In this document: one piece after another, positions 10,114-18,308 of the stretch
Layout of the letters: every line of letters begins with the position of its first letter
Numbering within the stretch: position 1 is the stretch's first letter
Source: Clostridia bacterium
GTDB taxonomy: Bacteria; Bacillota_A; Clostridia; Oscillospirales; CAG-272
Direction of reading: 5' to 3'
DNA: 34,489 nucleotides
NCBI GenBank assembly: GCA_017453335.1
Contig: JAFTKI010000010.1
Span: 1-34,489, forward strand
The notes under the pieces: model-generated
What the model saw: the letters and a program-made list of their open reading frames with translations, nothing else
The model's database searches: none
Told to the model about the DNA's origin: nothing
Position numbers and translations under genes: made by a program

Positions 10114-10142
10114 AGTATATCATGTTTGGAAATAAAATGCAA
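10114..10142 (-). promoter_or_regulatory. Promoter of the MBL-PHP-SGNH-YitT-TrmO-FNT operon
   Basis: On the minus strand TTGCAT (10142-10137), 17 nt, TATACT (10119-10114), about 30 nt before the MBL start codon. No other promoter or terminator is evident until the hairpin at 5388-5436, which makes a six-gene unit likely. Confidence 0.75.
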
Positions 10143-10174
10143 GGGATTTACAAAGATCTCTTACAAAGCAACAT

Positions 10175-11335
10175 TCAGGAATTCTGCAATCGGATCTGCA
10201 CGACCTCGCAATCACTTCCCACACGCATCGGAGGACCCCAGAAGCCAACACCCGAGGAAACGATGACGTGCGGGCTTTGCGCGTCCTTTTGATAATATCC
10301 GTAATCGACCGTATACATTGCTCCCGTGATCAAGGATCCGGGAAACACCTGTCCCTTGTGCGTGTGTCCGCAAAGGATCAGATCGACCTCACTGCCGTAT
10401 TCCTCCACGTGTGCGGGATTGTGATCCATCACAACAACGGGCAGATCGGGGTTTGCGCCAAGCAAAATCTGTGAAAGGTCACCGTTCCGTTTCACCTCAC
10501 CATTGCCGTAGCCGCCGATCGGAGAGGCATCCACACGCCCTACCAGCACCAGCCGATCATCGACCGTAACGTAAGCATCCTTCAAATTGCATATATTGGC
10601 ACGGCGCATAAATTCTTCCATTTGGGCAAAGGTCTCGCCCGAATCGTGATTGCCAAGACAAGCGTAAACGCCGTATTTTGCGTTGATGCCGCCAAGCAGT
10701 GCGATCGCGCGTTCGGGATCCTTAATTGCCGAATAGTCATTATCAAACAGATCTCCCACAATGCACACCAGATCGGGCTCTTGCGCGTTGATCTTCTCAA
10801 CGATCCCCTCCAGCCGCTCCTCGGAGGTCAAAGCCCCCAGGTGCAGGTCGCTGACCATCACAATGTTCATGCCGTCTGTCGTTTTATGCTCGGCAAGGGT
10901 AACGTCATAGGAAACCGTTTGGATCTGTTGCGCGTGATAAAAGCCATAGCAAGACACCGATGCTGTCAACACCAGCACAGCACTTCCCGCCACAAAGCGC
11001 GAAAGAGCTACACGGTCTGCAGGAATCAGCTTGGCAAGCGACACAATCCAAAGAACAAGATCGGCAAGCAGAACAAACAGGAGCAGATACAAAAAGATTC
11101 CCATCCAATAAAAGCTGATCGCTCCCAAAACACCTTTAATTCCGCTTGAGATCGGCAAAAAGGACCGTACAAATCCCAGCAACAACAGCAAAATCAAAAA
11201 CGCAAAAACAACAATGCATACCCACAAAGGAAGCTTTGGCAACAAATAGCTCAATGCCTTTTGCGCGCGATGTGCCAAGTAATAGCAAACGCCTCCCAGC
11301 ATTGCCGTAAGCACGATCAAAGCCAATACAAACAT
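10175..11335 (-). CDS. Membrane-anchored metallophosphoesterase (YkuE/YaeI-like)
   Basis: A 386-residue protein. The N-terminus has four hydrophobic segments within residues 1-130. A calcineurin-like phosphoesterase domain follows: VSDLHLG (D163, H165), VGDLFDND (about 194-201), LGNHD (about 227-231), MDHNP and CGHTHKGQ. All metal-ligand motifs are intact. Relatives act on phospholipid headgroups or pyrophosphate bonds at the membrane; the substrate is not deducible. The ATG overlaps the stop of the preceding 42-residue ORF as TGATG, and AGGGGA lies 8 nt upstream inside that ORF, so the two are translationally coupled. No terminator is seen before the next operon's promoter. Confidence 0.88.
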   Translation of the reverse strand: MFVLALIVLTAMLGGVCYYLAHRAQKALSYLLPKLPLWVCIVVFAFLILLLLLGFVRSFLPISSGIKGVLGAISFYWMGIFLYLLLFVLLADLVLWIVSLAKLIPADRVALSRFVAGSAVLVLTASVSCYGFYHAQQIQTVSYDVTLAEHKTTDGMNIVMVSDLHLGALTSEERLEGIVEKINAQEPDLVCIVGDLFDNDYSAIKDPERAIALLGGINAKYGVYACLGNHDSGETFAQMEEFMRRANICNLKDAYVTVDDRLVLVGRVDASPIGGYGNGEVKRNGDLSQILLGANPDLPVVVMDHNPAHVEEYGSEVDLILCGHTHKGQVFPGSLITGAMYTVDYGYYQKDAQSPHVIVSSGVGFWGPPMRVGSDCEVVQIRLQNS

Positions 11336-11463
11336 CAGATTTTTCCCCTTTTCTCTTCTTCGTTTTCGTCAAGGATCAAGCTGTCGGTTATGTATGCTTC
11401 GAAATAACGCTTTCCGAACGCACGAAGCGATACCGCATCAGAGTACAGGAAGTCATGTATCAT
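11335..11463 (-). CDS. Small hypothetical protein, 42 residues, coupled at both ends
   Basis: A short minus-strand ORF fills the whole gap between the EamA and metallophosphoesterase genes. Its ATG (11461-11463) overlaps the EamA stop as ATGA, and its TGA overlaps the next ATG as TGATG. The product begins MIHDFLYSDAVSLRAFGKRY and ends in an acidic then basic tail (LDENEEEKRGKI). No membrane segment or known motif is seen. Its ribosome site is weak (GGA about 9 nt upstream), so translation probably depends on the upstream gene. The exact fit between neighbours argues for a real gene; function unknown. Alternatively it is only a bridge that keeps ribosomes on the message. Confidence 0.6.
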   Translation of the reverse strand: MIHDFLYSDAVSLRAFGKRYFEAYITDSLILDENEEEKRGKI

Positions 11464-12368
11464 TTTGATTTTTCCAATTCGGATTTCTGCTGGGTCTTCC
11501 CCTCGGAGTGTCCCAGCAAAAAAACCGACACAAGGATCAACACAATGCCGATTACAGAGCCATAGCCAAGATGCTCGTCAAACAACACAAAGCTGAAAAC
11601 GGTTGCCGACATCGGCTCAACGATGCTCAGTGCCGAGGCTGTTCCCGCAGGAATGTCCTTGAGCGCCATGGTGTAGATCAGATAAGGAACCACAGAGGTC
11701 AGCACTCCAAGCCCTGCCAACCACGCAATCGAAGGAATCGGCGCATCCGCAATGTGAACTGCCATATCGGCGGGCTCGGCAAACATCGCCGCAAAAGCCG
11801 ACATAGACAAAAAGCCGTAAACAGTTGCCGAAACGGCGTTTCCGCCGCGCCTGAGCGAGATCTTGGTCACAATATTATACGACGCATAAGCGATCCCCGA
11901 ACCAAGACCGAATAAAATACCGATGAAATGGAACTGAAAACCGGTCAGCACACCCGATACAAGGCAACATCCCGCCAGCATCAGGATCACAGCCACCAAT
12001 TTTGAAGACGATAGCTTTTCTCCCAAAAAAAGGATCGAAAACAGCATCACGTACACGGGTGCCGTATACATCAAGATCACAGAGGTGGCTCCCGAGGTCA
12101 GTTGCATCGAGGTGTAATAGCAAAAAGCGGTGCCGAACAGGGCAAGTCCGATCAGACTGTACAGTAACAAATCAAGCGGTCTGACACGAAAAGCCGATCG
12201 GTCAAAGATCAGCGCATAGCCTGCCATGCACAGAAAGGCAACCAAGCCGCGCGCAAAGGTCATCTGCGCCGAGCTGAATCCAAGCGGTGCAAGAGCGTGT
12301 ACAAAGATCCCCGATGTTCCCCACAGAACGCCCGCAACCACAATAAATAAAAATGCTTTTGTTTTCAT
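11460..12368 (-). CDS. EamA family (DMT superfamily) transporter
   Basis: A 302-residue inner-membrane protein with ten predicted hydrophobic segments in two EamA repeats: the first from VLWGTSGIFVHAL to ILMLAGCCLVSG, the second from GILFGLGSGIAYASYNIVTK to IGIVLILVSVFLL. Motifs typical of the family include WGTSGI near the start and AGTASALSIVEPMSATVFSF in the second repeat. Likely a metabolite exporter or importer; substrate unknown. The ATG 12366-12368 has a GGGAG about 11 nt upstream; upstream in-frame residues overlap the previous gene and are not homologous. It lies 28 nt after the kinase gene and shares ATGA with the 42-residue ORF. Confidence 0.9.
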   Translation of the reverse strand: MKTKAFLFIVVAGVLWGTSGIFVHALAPLGFSSAQMTFARGLVAFLCMAGYALIFDRSAFRVRPLDLLLYSLIGLALFGTAFCYYTSMQLTSGATSVILMYTAPVYVMLFSILFLGEKLSSSKLVAVILMLAGCCLVSGVLTGFQFHFIGILFGLGSGIAYASYNIVTKISLRRGGNAVSATVYGFLSMSAFAAMFAEPADMAVHIADAPIPSIAWLAGLGVLTSVVPYLIYTMALKDIPAGTASALSIVEPMSATVFSFVLFDEHLGYGSVIGIVLILVSVFLLGHSEGKTQQKSELEKSK

Positions 12369-12396
12369 GTGTAAATCGACTCCCAAAACCAAACAG

Positions 12397-13182
12397 TTAT
12401 CCAAAGACCTCTGCTGCCGCAACGGTCTTTATTTTTTCGGGATCTACAAGATCCCTGCCGTACGCATCGAAAAAGCGCTCGCGGTATGCGTCGGTCTTCA
12501 AGTTAAAGCCCAGCGTCCACGCACCCCAGAACAGATCAATATGCCTGTCCCCAACGCCGCCGTTTCCAAGATCGATAAAGCCCGAAAACCGCCAATGATC
12601 CAGCATGATATTTGGCAAGCAATAATCTCCGTGTAACAACACACGGCTGTCAAGCGTATTTTTGCCATTCTGCAACACCTTGTATGCTTCATCGGCAGAC
12701 GCATACCCAAAGCTATCGGGGAAAGCTGTTTTGTCATAATTTCCCGTTCGATAGTTCTCCTCGGCAAGTGCAAAATAAGACGGCATCCGATCCCACACGG
12801 GGCAATCTGAAAAATCCAATTCGTGCAACGCGCGAAGCTGCTGTGCAATAGTGTCACACAGCCGCTTGGGATCGGCAAGATACTCCCCGTAGGTACAATC
12901 CTCGCCTGCCACGCGTGACGTCAAAAGCCAATCATAATCCTCCGAAAAATATCCCAAAACCTCGGCACCAAGCCCTTTTTTGTGAAAATAGCGAGTCATC
13001 TCGGCTTCCTTCCAAAGACTCCCCTTCACTCCCCGTTTGAGATAATAGCCACCGTCGCGGTCAATCAACCAAACCCGCGCCTCGGGCGAACAGGAGCTGT
13101 CATATACCTTCGCTCCCATAAGTTGCGGAAGAAGATCCTTTGGTACGGATTCTTCAAACCGATCCAGTAATGTTCGTTTCAT
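12397..13182 (-). CDS. APH(3')-like aminoglycoside phosphotransferase family protein
   Basis: A 261-residue kinase of the aminoglycoside/choline phosphotransferase superfamily. Lysine K49 (YYLKRG) and E59 match the N-lobe nucleotide site, VLLHGDYCLPNIMLD (H184, D186, N191) is the Brenner catalytic motif, and GFIDLGNGGVGDRHIDL (D204) is the metal-binding DxD equivalent. The GFIDLG...GDR-DL signature and LxALH are characteristic of APH(3')-type enzymes, which phosphorylate the 3'-OH of kanamycin-like drugs. Distant homologues act on other small molecules, so resistance is not established. The ATG has AGGGA only 3 nt upstream, a poor site. It lies 11 nt downstream of the broken gene, with no promoter in between. 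Confidence 0.82.
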   Translation of the reverse strand: MKRTLLDRFEESVPKDLLPQLMGAKVYDSSCSPEARVWLIDRDGGYYLKRGVKGSLWKEAEMTRYFHKKGLGAEVLGYFSEDYDWLLTSRVAGEDCTYGEYLADPKRLCDTIAQQLRALHELDFSDCPVWDRMPSYFALAEENYRTGNYDKTAFPDSFGYASADEAYKVLQNGKNTLDSRVLLHGDYCLPNIMLDHWRFSGFIDLGNGGVGDRHIDLFWGAWTLGFNLKTDAYRERFFDAYGRDLVDPEKIKTVAAAEVFG

Positions 13183-13193
13183 AAGTCCCTACT

Positions 13194-13575
13194 TTATAAA
13201 TCCTTGATGTAAATGACGTCACAGGCAAAATGCCCCGTTTTGCCAAGCGGACGGTCCAATCTTACAAATCCGTTTTTTTGACACCACAGCGCGATCGCGC
13301 CCCACTCCATAGCCGTCATCAAATGCCAGCCCTCACCCTTTTTGGCACAAGCTGTTTTGATATTTGGAAACGTAAATTCCGTCCAACACCTTGCCATCCT
13401 TCACGAACGCGGGATGCACAAGCTCTGCGCCCCCGTTCATCACATCACAAAGCCGAAAGCACGGAACAAACACCATCACGGAGAGGTTACCGAACCGATC
13501 AACGGTCACTTCATTTTTTGGAAACTGTTTTTTCAAGTCCTGATAAAGCTGATGCATAAAACGCGCTCTTCTCAT
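13194..13575 (-). pseudogene. Broken phage-type gene (GWHLMT / sulfatase-modifying-like fold)
   Basis: Two overlapping minus-strand frames together resemble one protein. The first (start ATG 13573-13575, AAAGGA 11 nt upstream) runs MRRARFMHQLYQDLKK...ELVHPAFVKDGKVLDGIYVSKYQNS and stops at 13333-13335. The second carries ...FTFPNIKTACAKKGEGWHLM-TAMEWGAIALWCQKNG to 13194. From memory, HPAF-x(n)-SKYQN followed by F-A-ACxxKGxGWHLMTxxEWxAIALWCxKNG is typical of Clostridia phage or phage-like proteins with a C-type-lectin/FGE fold. Here the segment between the blocks is missing and the reading frame is shifted, so this is a deletion-bearing remnant. Confidence 0.6.
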
Positions 13576-13579
13576 GTTG

Positions 13580-15523
13580 TTATTGATCCTTTGGCACAGC
13601 AATTCCGAGGCGGTGGAAAATATACACAGGAACCGCGCTCCAGCCATGGCACAAGCTTCCCGCATTGTGGAAAGCGGAGGAGCCCTCCAGCGTTTCCCAA
13701 ACCGTTGTTGATCCCGCATCCAGCATTTTTTGATAGTTGGTTCGGATCTCGTTTAAAATGCAGTTCTTGTATTTTTCGGAATCGGTTTGCAGAAGTGCCT
13801 CATACTTCCAGATATTTGCGCTCAAAGAGGACGGCGTTGCCTCATCCGAAACGATCCGATCACAAATCGTTTTTGCAAGATCGCCCTCAGCGGCACCGCA
13901 CAGAATCGCCAGCGCATTGCCCATCACAGTGTATTCACCGCTGTTCCGATGAAACGAGAAGAGTCCGCACTCATCGAAAAAGGCAATCCGCATAGCGCGG
14001 CGAATTGCCTCTGCCCTTCCCTCATACCGAAACGAAAGTCCCGCTGCTTGGCACATTTCGGCATAAGCATCCAAAGCCATTACAAACAGCGCGTTGAGTA
14101 TAAGATCGGGACGGGAAACACCCCTTTGGTGCTTCGGATCATCCAAATAAGACGACCAATCATAAAAATTCCACAGATTCTCGCCCGACCGTGAAACGAT
14201 CAAGCCCTCCTCCTCTGAATATTCTCGCAAAAAGGCATCCAAAATTGCCTCGATCCTGCCAAAATAACGGCAAACGAGAGAGGAATCCTTGGTATAGTGC
14301 AAATACTCCTTCATCGCAAGGATATAATACAGCGAAAACGACGGGATCGCCAGCGCGGTTCCGCAGGGCGAGCAGATCGATAAAAGCCCGTCCTCGCGTC
14401 GGTCCTCACCCAACAAAGCAAGATTCGCCCTTGCATAGTCCCGATTTCCGTTCAAAAAGGCATAGTAACCGCAAAGCATTTGGTTACGCGAATCAAACGC
14501 ATACAGGCACTGTTCTCGCCACGGCGTATCCACGTAATGCTCCATCATGCAAAGCCTGAGCGTGTTGACACAAGCATCGTAGATCCTGCGATCCTGCTCC
14601 CGTTCGATCAGGTACGGCTTTTCTCCGATTTCATAGACCTGCGGCAGAATGCCAATGTAATCGATCTTAATCGGCAATTCGGCTGTAACCTCCAGATATC
14701 TGCCGCCAAGACGAAGCATATAGTCGGTAAATTGATTTTTTCCCGCTTTTGCGCGGTATTCAAAAAAGAAATTCCGAATTCCGATCTGTGTACGCACTCT
14801 TCCGTTGTCAAGGCTTTCTCCGTATGCCACTCGGATGGTTTGCTCGTCATCCGACCAAAAATCAAGCGTGGCAAGACCTACCGTTTCCTCTCCCAGATCG
14901 ATCAGATAGGTTTGTGGATCAAGCATTTGAATGCTTTGAACGGGATGTCGCTCCAACACCTTTTGTTTTTGGACGGGACGCGGATAAAAAACTGTTTTTT
15001 TCGATACACATACCGATGGCGCGTATCCACCATCGTTTGCCTTTGTTGCATCATAAGTAAAAGTAAACCCGAGCTGTGGACTAACGATACGTTTCTGCCC
15101 GCTGATATAGGTCGGACTTTTGCGGGAGAGCGTGTCCGCATCGCTGCAGCAGAGTACTCCTGCCTCTCCGATCACCTCATAGATCAAGCCTGCCGCCGCC
15201 TTTTTGTAGCGTTGCGTATTCACGCCACAATGGTAAACCAAAAGCTTCAGTTCATTTTTCCCTTGCTTCAAAAAACGGGTAATATTGACGGTATCATAAA
15301 TTTTGTAATGCTCAAAATCGCCGTATTGATTGGATGCGGCATACACACCGTTTACAAAGAGCGTGTAATCGCTATCCACCGATACCCGAAGGATCACCTC
15401 CCCTTCAGGCGCATCAAAGGAGTCCAAAAACTCCGCATAAGTATCCACGCCGTCACACGCGGCACACCATATCCATTTACTGCTTTGAAAAACCGATTGC
15501 ATGGTCATTTTATCGCTTTTCAT
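13580..15523 (-). CDS. GH78-like alpha-L-rhamnosidase family protein
   Basis: A 647-residue glycosidase with the GH78 architecture: an N-terminal beta-sandwich (VDSDYTLFVNG near residue 50) and an (alpha/alpha)6 barrel containing HYVDTPWREQCLYAFDSRNQ (D332, E337, D344). A second acidic site, TTVWETLEG (E610), is followed by AGSLCHGWSAVPVY. These align with the acidic catalytic clusters of bacterial rhamnosidases, which release terminal rhamnose by inversion. There is no signal peptide, so it acts inside the cell on imported oligosaccharides or glycosides. The ATG has AGGAG 11 nt upstream. It is shorter than many GH78 enzymes but has all blocks. Substrate not certain. Confidence 0.8.
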   Translation of the reverse strand: MKSDKMTMQSVFQSSKWIWCAACDGVDTYAEFLDSFDAPEGEVILRVSVDSDYTLFVNGVYAASNQYGDFEHYKIYDTVNITRFLKQGKNELKLLVYHCGVNTQRYKKAAAGLIYEVIGEAGVLCCSDADTLSRKSPTYISGQKRIVSPQLGFTFTYDATKANDGGYAPSVCVSKKTVFYPRPVQKQKVLERHPVQSIQMLDPQTYLIDLGEETVGLATLDFWSDDEQTIRVAYGESLDNGRVRTQIGIRNFFFEYRAKAGKNQFTDYMLRLGGRYLEVTAELPIKIDYIGILPQVYEIGEKPYLIEREQDRRIYDACVNTLRLCMMEHYVDTPWREQCLYAFDSRNQMLCGYYAFLNGNRDYARANLALLGEDRREDGLLSICSPCGTALAIPSFSLYYILAMKEYLHYTKDSSLVCRYFGRIEAILDAFLREYSEEEGLIVSRSGENLWNFYDWSSYLDDPKHQRGVSRPDLILNALFVMALDAYAEMCQAAGLSFRYEGRAEAIRRAMRIAFFDECGLFSFHRNSGEYTVMGNALAILCGAAEGDLAKTICDRIVSDEATPSSLSANIWKYEALLQTDSEKYKNCILNEIRTNYQKMLDAGSTTVWETLEGSSAFHNAGSLCHGWSAVPVYIFHRLGIAVPKDQ

Positions 15524-15562
15524 TGTTTCGGTTACTCCTGAACTGTAAGATTGAATTTCAAT

Positions 15563-16420
15563 TTAATTTTTTTGATGTATAGTAAAGAGCGCGTCCGCAA
15601 CTGCATTTGGAAGTTCAAACAAGGTGTATTGCAGTCCGTCCTCCTCGGCAAAATCAGACTCATACACATAGTATAATTCGCCGTTTAAGATTAAAAACCA
15701 ATAGCTTTCCACATTCACCAGACCCTCTTTACAGACAAGCTTTATTTCAAATTGTTCTGCATCATCTAAAACAACTTGTTCTTGATGCAACAATGAAGTA
15801 TCGGTATTCAAAAAATCGCGCACCGTCTCCATTTCTTGATCGGAGAGCTTAAATTCACGCTTGTTCCAATCGTCATAATATCCGCACAAGTTGTCTATAT
15901 CCGTGTAATATGCAATCACGCTTTCTCTTTCTTCCACGGGGCAAAACAGCAAACCGAATTCATTGCTGACAAGATTGAACCCTTGGCTGTTTTCGATTGC
16001 ATAGTAATTTCCGCATTGGGAACCGTTCAAAAAGCCATCGGTCTTATATGTAAAAATGGGATTGGAAATAGCTTCTGTATCATACACTTCAAAATCCAAA
16101 ACCTCATAAACGACTCCGTCGGCGGTAAATCTTGTATCTTGATATCCATCTTCTTCTATGACGATCGCGGTTTCCACAAAGCCATCGGGCGGCATTGAGT
16201 TAATATATACAATAAACGAAAAAAAGCCAATAGGAATCAAGGTGATTACAATACCGATTGATAACACAACGGCAAAAACCACGGTTAAGACCTTTGGAAT
16301 CGGATTGCCTGTTTTCCTTTTTTTGCGGCAAATAACAAGTCCAATAATCCCCGCAATTATTCCCGTAATTCCAACCATCAATAAGAGGATGAAAAGTACT
16401 ATTGCAAATATTACTCCCAT
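15563..16420 (-). CDS. Hypothetical membrane protein, two N-terminal membrane helices
   Basis: A 285-residue protein. There are two hydrophobic helices at residues about 4-30 and 43-72 (AIVLFILLLMVGITGIIAG; VVLSIGIVITLIPIGFFSF) with a short basic cytosolic loop (CRKKRKTG) between them. An acidic soluble domain follows, predicted outside, with no motif I recognise. AAAGGAGAAAAAC directly precedes the ATG. A/T content is visibly higher than in the neighbouring rhamnosidase. Last gene of the island between rlmD and GH78; a T-type repeat sits just upstream. Family not identified. Confidence 0.7.
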   Translation of the reverse strand: MGVIFAIVLFILLLMVGITGIIAGIIGLVICRKKRKTGNPIPKVLTVVFAVVLSIGIVITLIPIGFFSFIVYINSMPPDGFVETAIVIEEDGYQDTRFTADGVVYEVLDFEVYDTEAISNPIFTYKTDGFLNGSQCGNYYAIENSQGFNLVSNEFGLLFCPVEERESVIAYYTDIDNLCGYYDDWNKREFKLSDQEMETVRDFLNTDTSLLHQEQVVLDDAEQFEIKLVCKEGLVNVESYWFLILNGELYYVYESDFAEEDGLQYTLFELPNAVADALFTIHQKN

Positions 16421-16438
16421 GTTTTTCTCCTTTCAACA

Positions 16439-16489
16439 TGTTAAACATTACTGCTTTAAAATGAACTTTCGAGTCTTGTTCAAAAATGG
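16439..16489 (-). repeat. T repeat, copy 1
   Basis: One of four related segments. Read on the plus strand they share a core close to GCTGTAAAATGACTTTTGAG followed by TCTTGCTCAAAAAT. Copy 1 is GCTTTAAAATGAACTTTCGAG then TCTTGTTCAAAAAT. It lies between the GIY-YIG gene and the membrane-protein gene, just upstream of the latter's ribosome site. In the minus direction one frame reads FEQDSKVHFKAV, similar to frames in copies 2 and 3. Confidence 0.65.
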
Positions 16490-16515
16490 GGGGTAAAAGC
16501 GAAAGGTATCTGCAT

Positions 16516-16782
16516 TTACAACTCGTTTAACAAATCCTTTTCATCGGGATTGAACGCTTTTATCAGTCTTTCTCGTTCTGCCCGTGTCATTGTTTTGATA
16601 GCGTATTCTCTTTCAATCGTCTTCTCTTCGTTATCGCACGCCTCATAATATACCAAATTTGAACAATCTACCAAATACAAATCGCCATTTTTACGGTCTT
16701 TCATCACCCGTTTCAAATCGGTTGTAGTTCCTACAAACAATAAGGTTTTTTCGTTGTTTTCCAGAATATAGGTGTAATACAT
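16516..16782 (-). CDS. GIY-YIG-like protein (UPF0213-type), degenerate
   Basis: An 88-residue protein with the outline of the small UPF0213/YhbQ GIY-YIG nuclease family: MYYTYILEN for the GIY strand, LLFVGTTTDLKR for the YIG strand, VYYEACDNEEKTIERE (catalytic Glu position), AIKTMTRAERERLIKAFNPD for the conserved tail (usually IK-LSR--K--LI---NPxW). The canonical G-Y-x-G residues are only partly kept (FVG for YIG), so nuclease activity is doubtful. AAAGG lies 9 nt before the ATG. It is a cargo gene of the rlmD-linked island, with T repeats on both sides. Confidence 0.7.
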   Translation of the reverse strand: MYYTYILENNEKTLLFVGTTTDLKRVMKDRKNGDLYLVDCSNLVYYEACDNEEKTIEREYAIKTMTRAERERLIKAFNPDEKDLLNEL

Positions 16783-16797
16783 TCATGCTTACCTTTC

Positions 16798-16856
16798 TAT
16801 ATGTTATACCGTGCTGCTGTAAATGACTTTTGAATCTTTCTCAAAATCATTATTCG
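16798..16856 (-). repeat. T repeat, copy 2, with adjacent GC-rich hairpin
   Basis: GCTGTAAATGACTTTTGAA then TCTTTCTCAAAATCATTATTC matches the T family. It sits directly upstream of the GIY-YIG gene's ribosome site. About 20 nt further upstream (minus sense) is the palindrome TTGCGCCGCGAGCGGCGCAA (16874-16893), a hairpin of the kind found in the arrays, possibly a remnant of one. A frame through this copy ends FEKDSKVIYSSTV. 16857-16960 otherwise contains no gene. Confidence 0.6.
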
Positions 16857-16960
16857 TCCCAAAGGTTCCTCTCACTTGCGCCGCGAGCGGCGCAAACTTC
16901 ACTTCGGCGTTTGCCACTGATTTTGGAGTAGTGTTTGGGAATAGTCTATCGCTCCAACAA

Positions 16961-17851
16961 TTATCCACACTGAAGGGAAAACCATGCATTTTCAAATCGC
17001 TTTTCTGCAAGATCCTGCTTTTTGATATAAAAGTAGAGCATACCGCAATCACCCCACATCAATTCCCAATCATCCTTTGTGAGTGTACTAAGTTGAAGGA
17101 GCAAGATCCAGTCCTTTGCACTACGTTGAATACTTGCTTCCACGTCTTCGGGGGTGTTTTGATAACTTTCCGGATTCCCGCAATAAAGCCCACGGCTTAC
17201 TCGCTCACAGTCGGATAGCATCTCGCTCTGTATAATATCTGCATATCCCAATAGTTTGTGATGTTCCAATTCTGTATCAACACCTATTTTCTTTAGAATC
17301 TCATCATGGTCATCCCATTCACAGTCGATATCGCTATAAATGTCAAGTTCCTCGTACCCCGGATAGGATTTTCGCGCCGTGAACTGCACTGCCATTTCCG
17401 GGACTATGTACTCTTCTGCTATTCCATCAGGCAACTCCATCGGTGCGAAATTCTCTGTGTTCTCAAAATAGAAAACACGGGCACACCCCTTGTCTTCGGG
17501 ATCAAATCCCCAACGGAACGATTCACATTCATAAAAGAAATACAACATACCGCAATCAGGTAACAGTCCATCAGCATCATACTTCTTCACATCAGCAACA
17601 TTGATCTGACAAAGGAAGGACAACGGGCGCGTTTTTGCCTCGTTCGCATCTGTAAACAAAGGCCACTCAAATTCCGAAGGAAGCCACGGTTTGCCGCCAA
17701 TCTTGCTTGCATTGGGAGAAGCATTTTCCGCATTGTTATCAACTTCCATAACAATTTCTTGTTTTTCAAGAGATAATAAAACCGATTCTAATTCGCTGTT
17801 ATTCTTTTTTTCAACTTTTGCTTTTTTCTTGAAGATATCAAAAATCGACAT
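16961..17851 (-). CDS. DUF1963 (YwqG-like) protein
   Basis: A 296-residue cytosolic protein of the DUF1963/YwqG family, whose function is not established. Family blocks seen are GGKPWLPSEFEWP (about residue 60), PLSFLCQINVADV, DCGMLYFFYE, and the repeated late block KDWILLLQLSTLTKDDW-ELMWGDCGMLYFYI. The N-terminus is a charged lysine-rich stretch (FDIFKKKAKVEKK). The ATG at 17849-17851 has AAGGAG 6 nt upstream; the frame is open further, but that part runs through T repeat copy 3. YwqG-like genes are common cargo in variable bacterial loci, in line with this island. Confidence 0.85.
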   Translation of the reverse strand: MSIFDIFKKKAKVEKKNNSELESVLLSLEKQEIVMEVDNNAENASPNASKIGGKPWLPSEFEWPLFTDANEAKTRPLSFLCQINVADVKKYDADGLLPDCGMLYFFYECESFRWGFDPEDKGCARVFYFENTENFAPMELPDGIAEEYIVPEMAVQFTARKSYPGYEELDIYSDIDCEWDDHDEILKKIGVDTELEHHKLLGYADIIQSEMLSDCERVSRGLYCGNPESYQNTPEDVEASIQRSAKDWILLLQLSTLTKDDWELMWGDCGMLYFYIKKQDLAEKRFENAWFSLQCG

Positions 17852-17898
17852 AGCTTTCTCCTTAATGTTGTAATTATTTATTATCCAATTCGATATAT

Positions 17899-17953
17899 TA
17901 ATCATTACAGCTGTAAAAGGACCTTTTGAGTCTTGCTCATAAATCACTTTTAT
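17899..17953 (-). repeat. T repeat, copy 3
   Basis: GCTGTAAAAGGACCTTTTGAG then TCTTGCTCATAAATCACTTTT, immediately after the stop of four-helix-bundle gene 2 and before the DUF1963 gene. The same position relative to a four-helix-bundle gene is held by copy 4, so T marks the 3' end of that unit. Confidence 0.65.
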
Positions 17954-17955
17954 CC

Positions 17956-18297
17956 TTAACCGTTCCCCTTTGCGGTGGTAACGGAGGCGATGAGTTTTCT
18001 GCGAATTGCACCGCATTTGTTAGAAAGCGTTTTATATGTACTTTCGTCCATTGAACCAACCTTGAAAAGAATTTCAAGCCAATAGTCGGTTTCGTAACAT
18101 TCTTTAAGGGCAATTTCAAGTTTGTTAACAAAGTCAGCGGTACTTTGTGCATATTTTGCTTCGTAACTGTTTGCTCCGATAGACGAGCAAGAACGCAAAA
18201 GTTGATTGACAAAAACGCTTCTTCCTTTAATATCGTCACAAACCGCAGTGATTTCTATGGTGAGTTCAACTGCGAGTTCTTTAATGGTTTTATTCAT
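17956..18297 (-). CDS. Four-helix-bundle protein (S23/IVP, Avd-like), copy 2
   Basis: A 113-residue helical protein of the four-helix-bundle family that includes 23S rRNA intervening-sequence proteins and the Avd accessory protein of diversity-generating retroelements. Family residues are clear: QLLRSCSSIGANSYEAKYA near the middle, ADFVNKLEIALKECYETDYWL after it, then a third and fourth helix (SMDESTYKTLSNKCGAIRRKLIA). The basic surface and Avd precedent suggest nucleic-acid binding (inference). AAAGGAG lies 6 nt before the ATG. An array of hairpins directly precedes the gene and would be in its 5' leader. About half of its residues match copy 1, so the two are diverged paralogues. Confidence 0.88.
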   Translation of the reverse strand: MNKTIKELAVELTIEITAVCDDIKGRSVFVNQLLRSCSSIGANSYEAKYAQSTADFVNKLEIALKECYETDYWLEILFKVGSMDESTYKTLSNKCGAIRRKLIASVTTAKGNG

Positions 18298-18308
18298 TTT
18301 AGTCTCCT

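Noticed and set aside
16804..17052. Possible 82-residue minus-strand gene
   Set aside because: It overlaps the DUF1963 3' end in another frame, runs through a hairpin and T repeat copy 2, and lacks a ribosome site.
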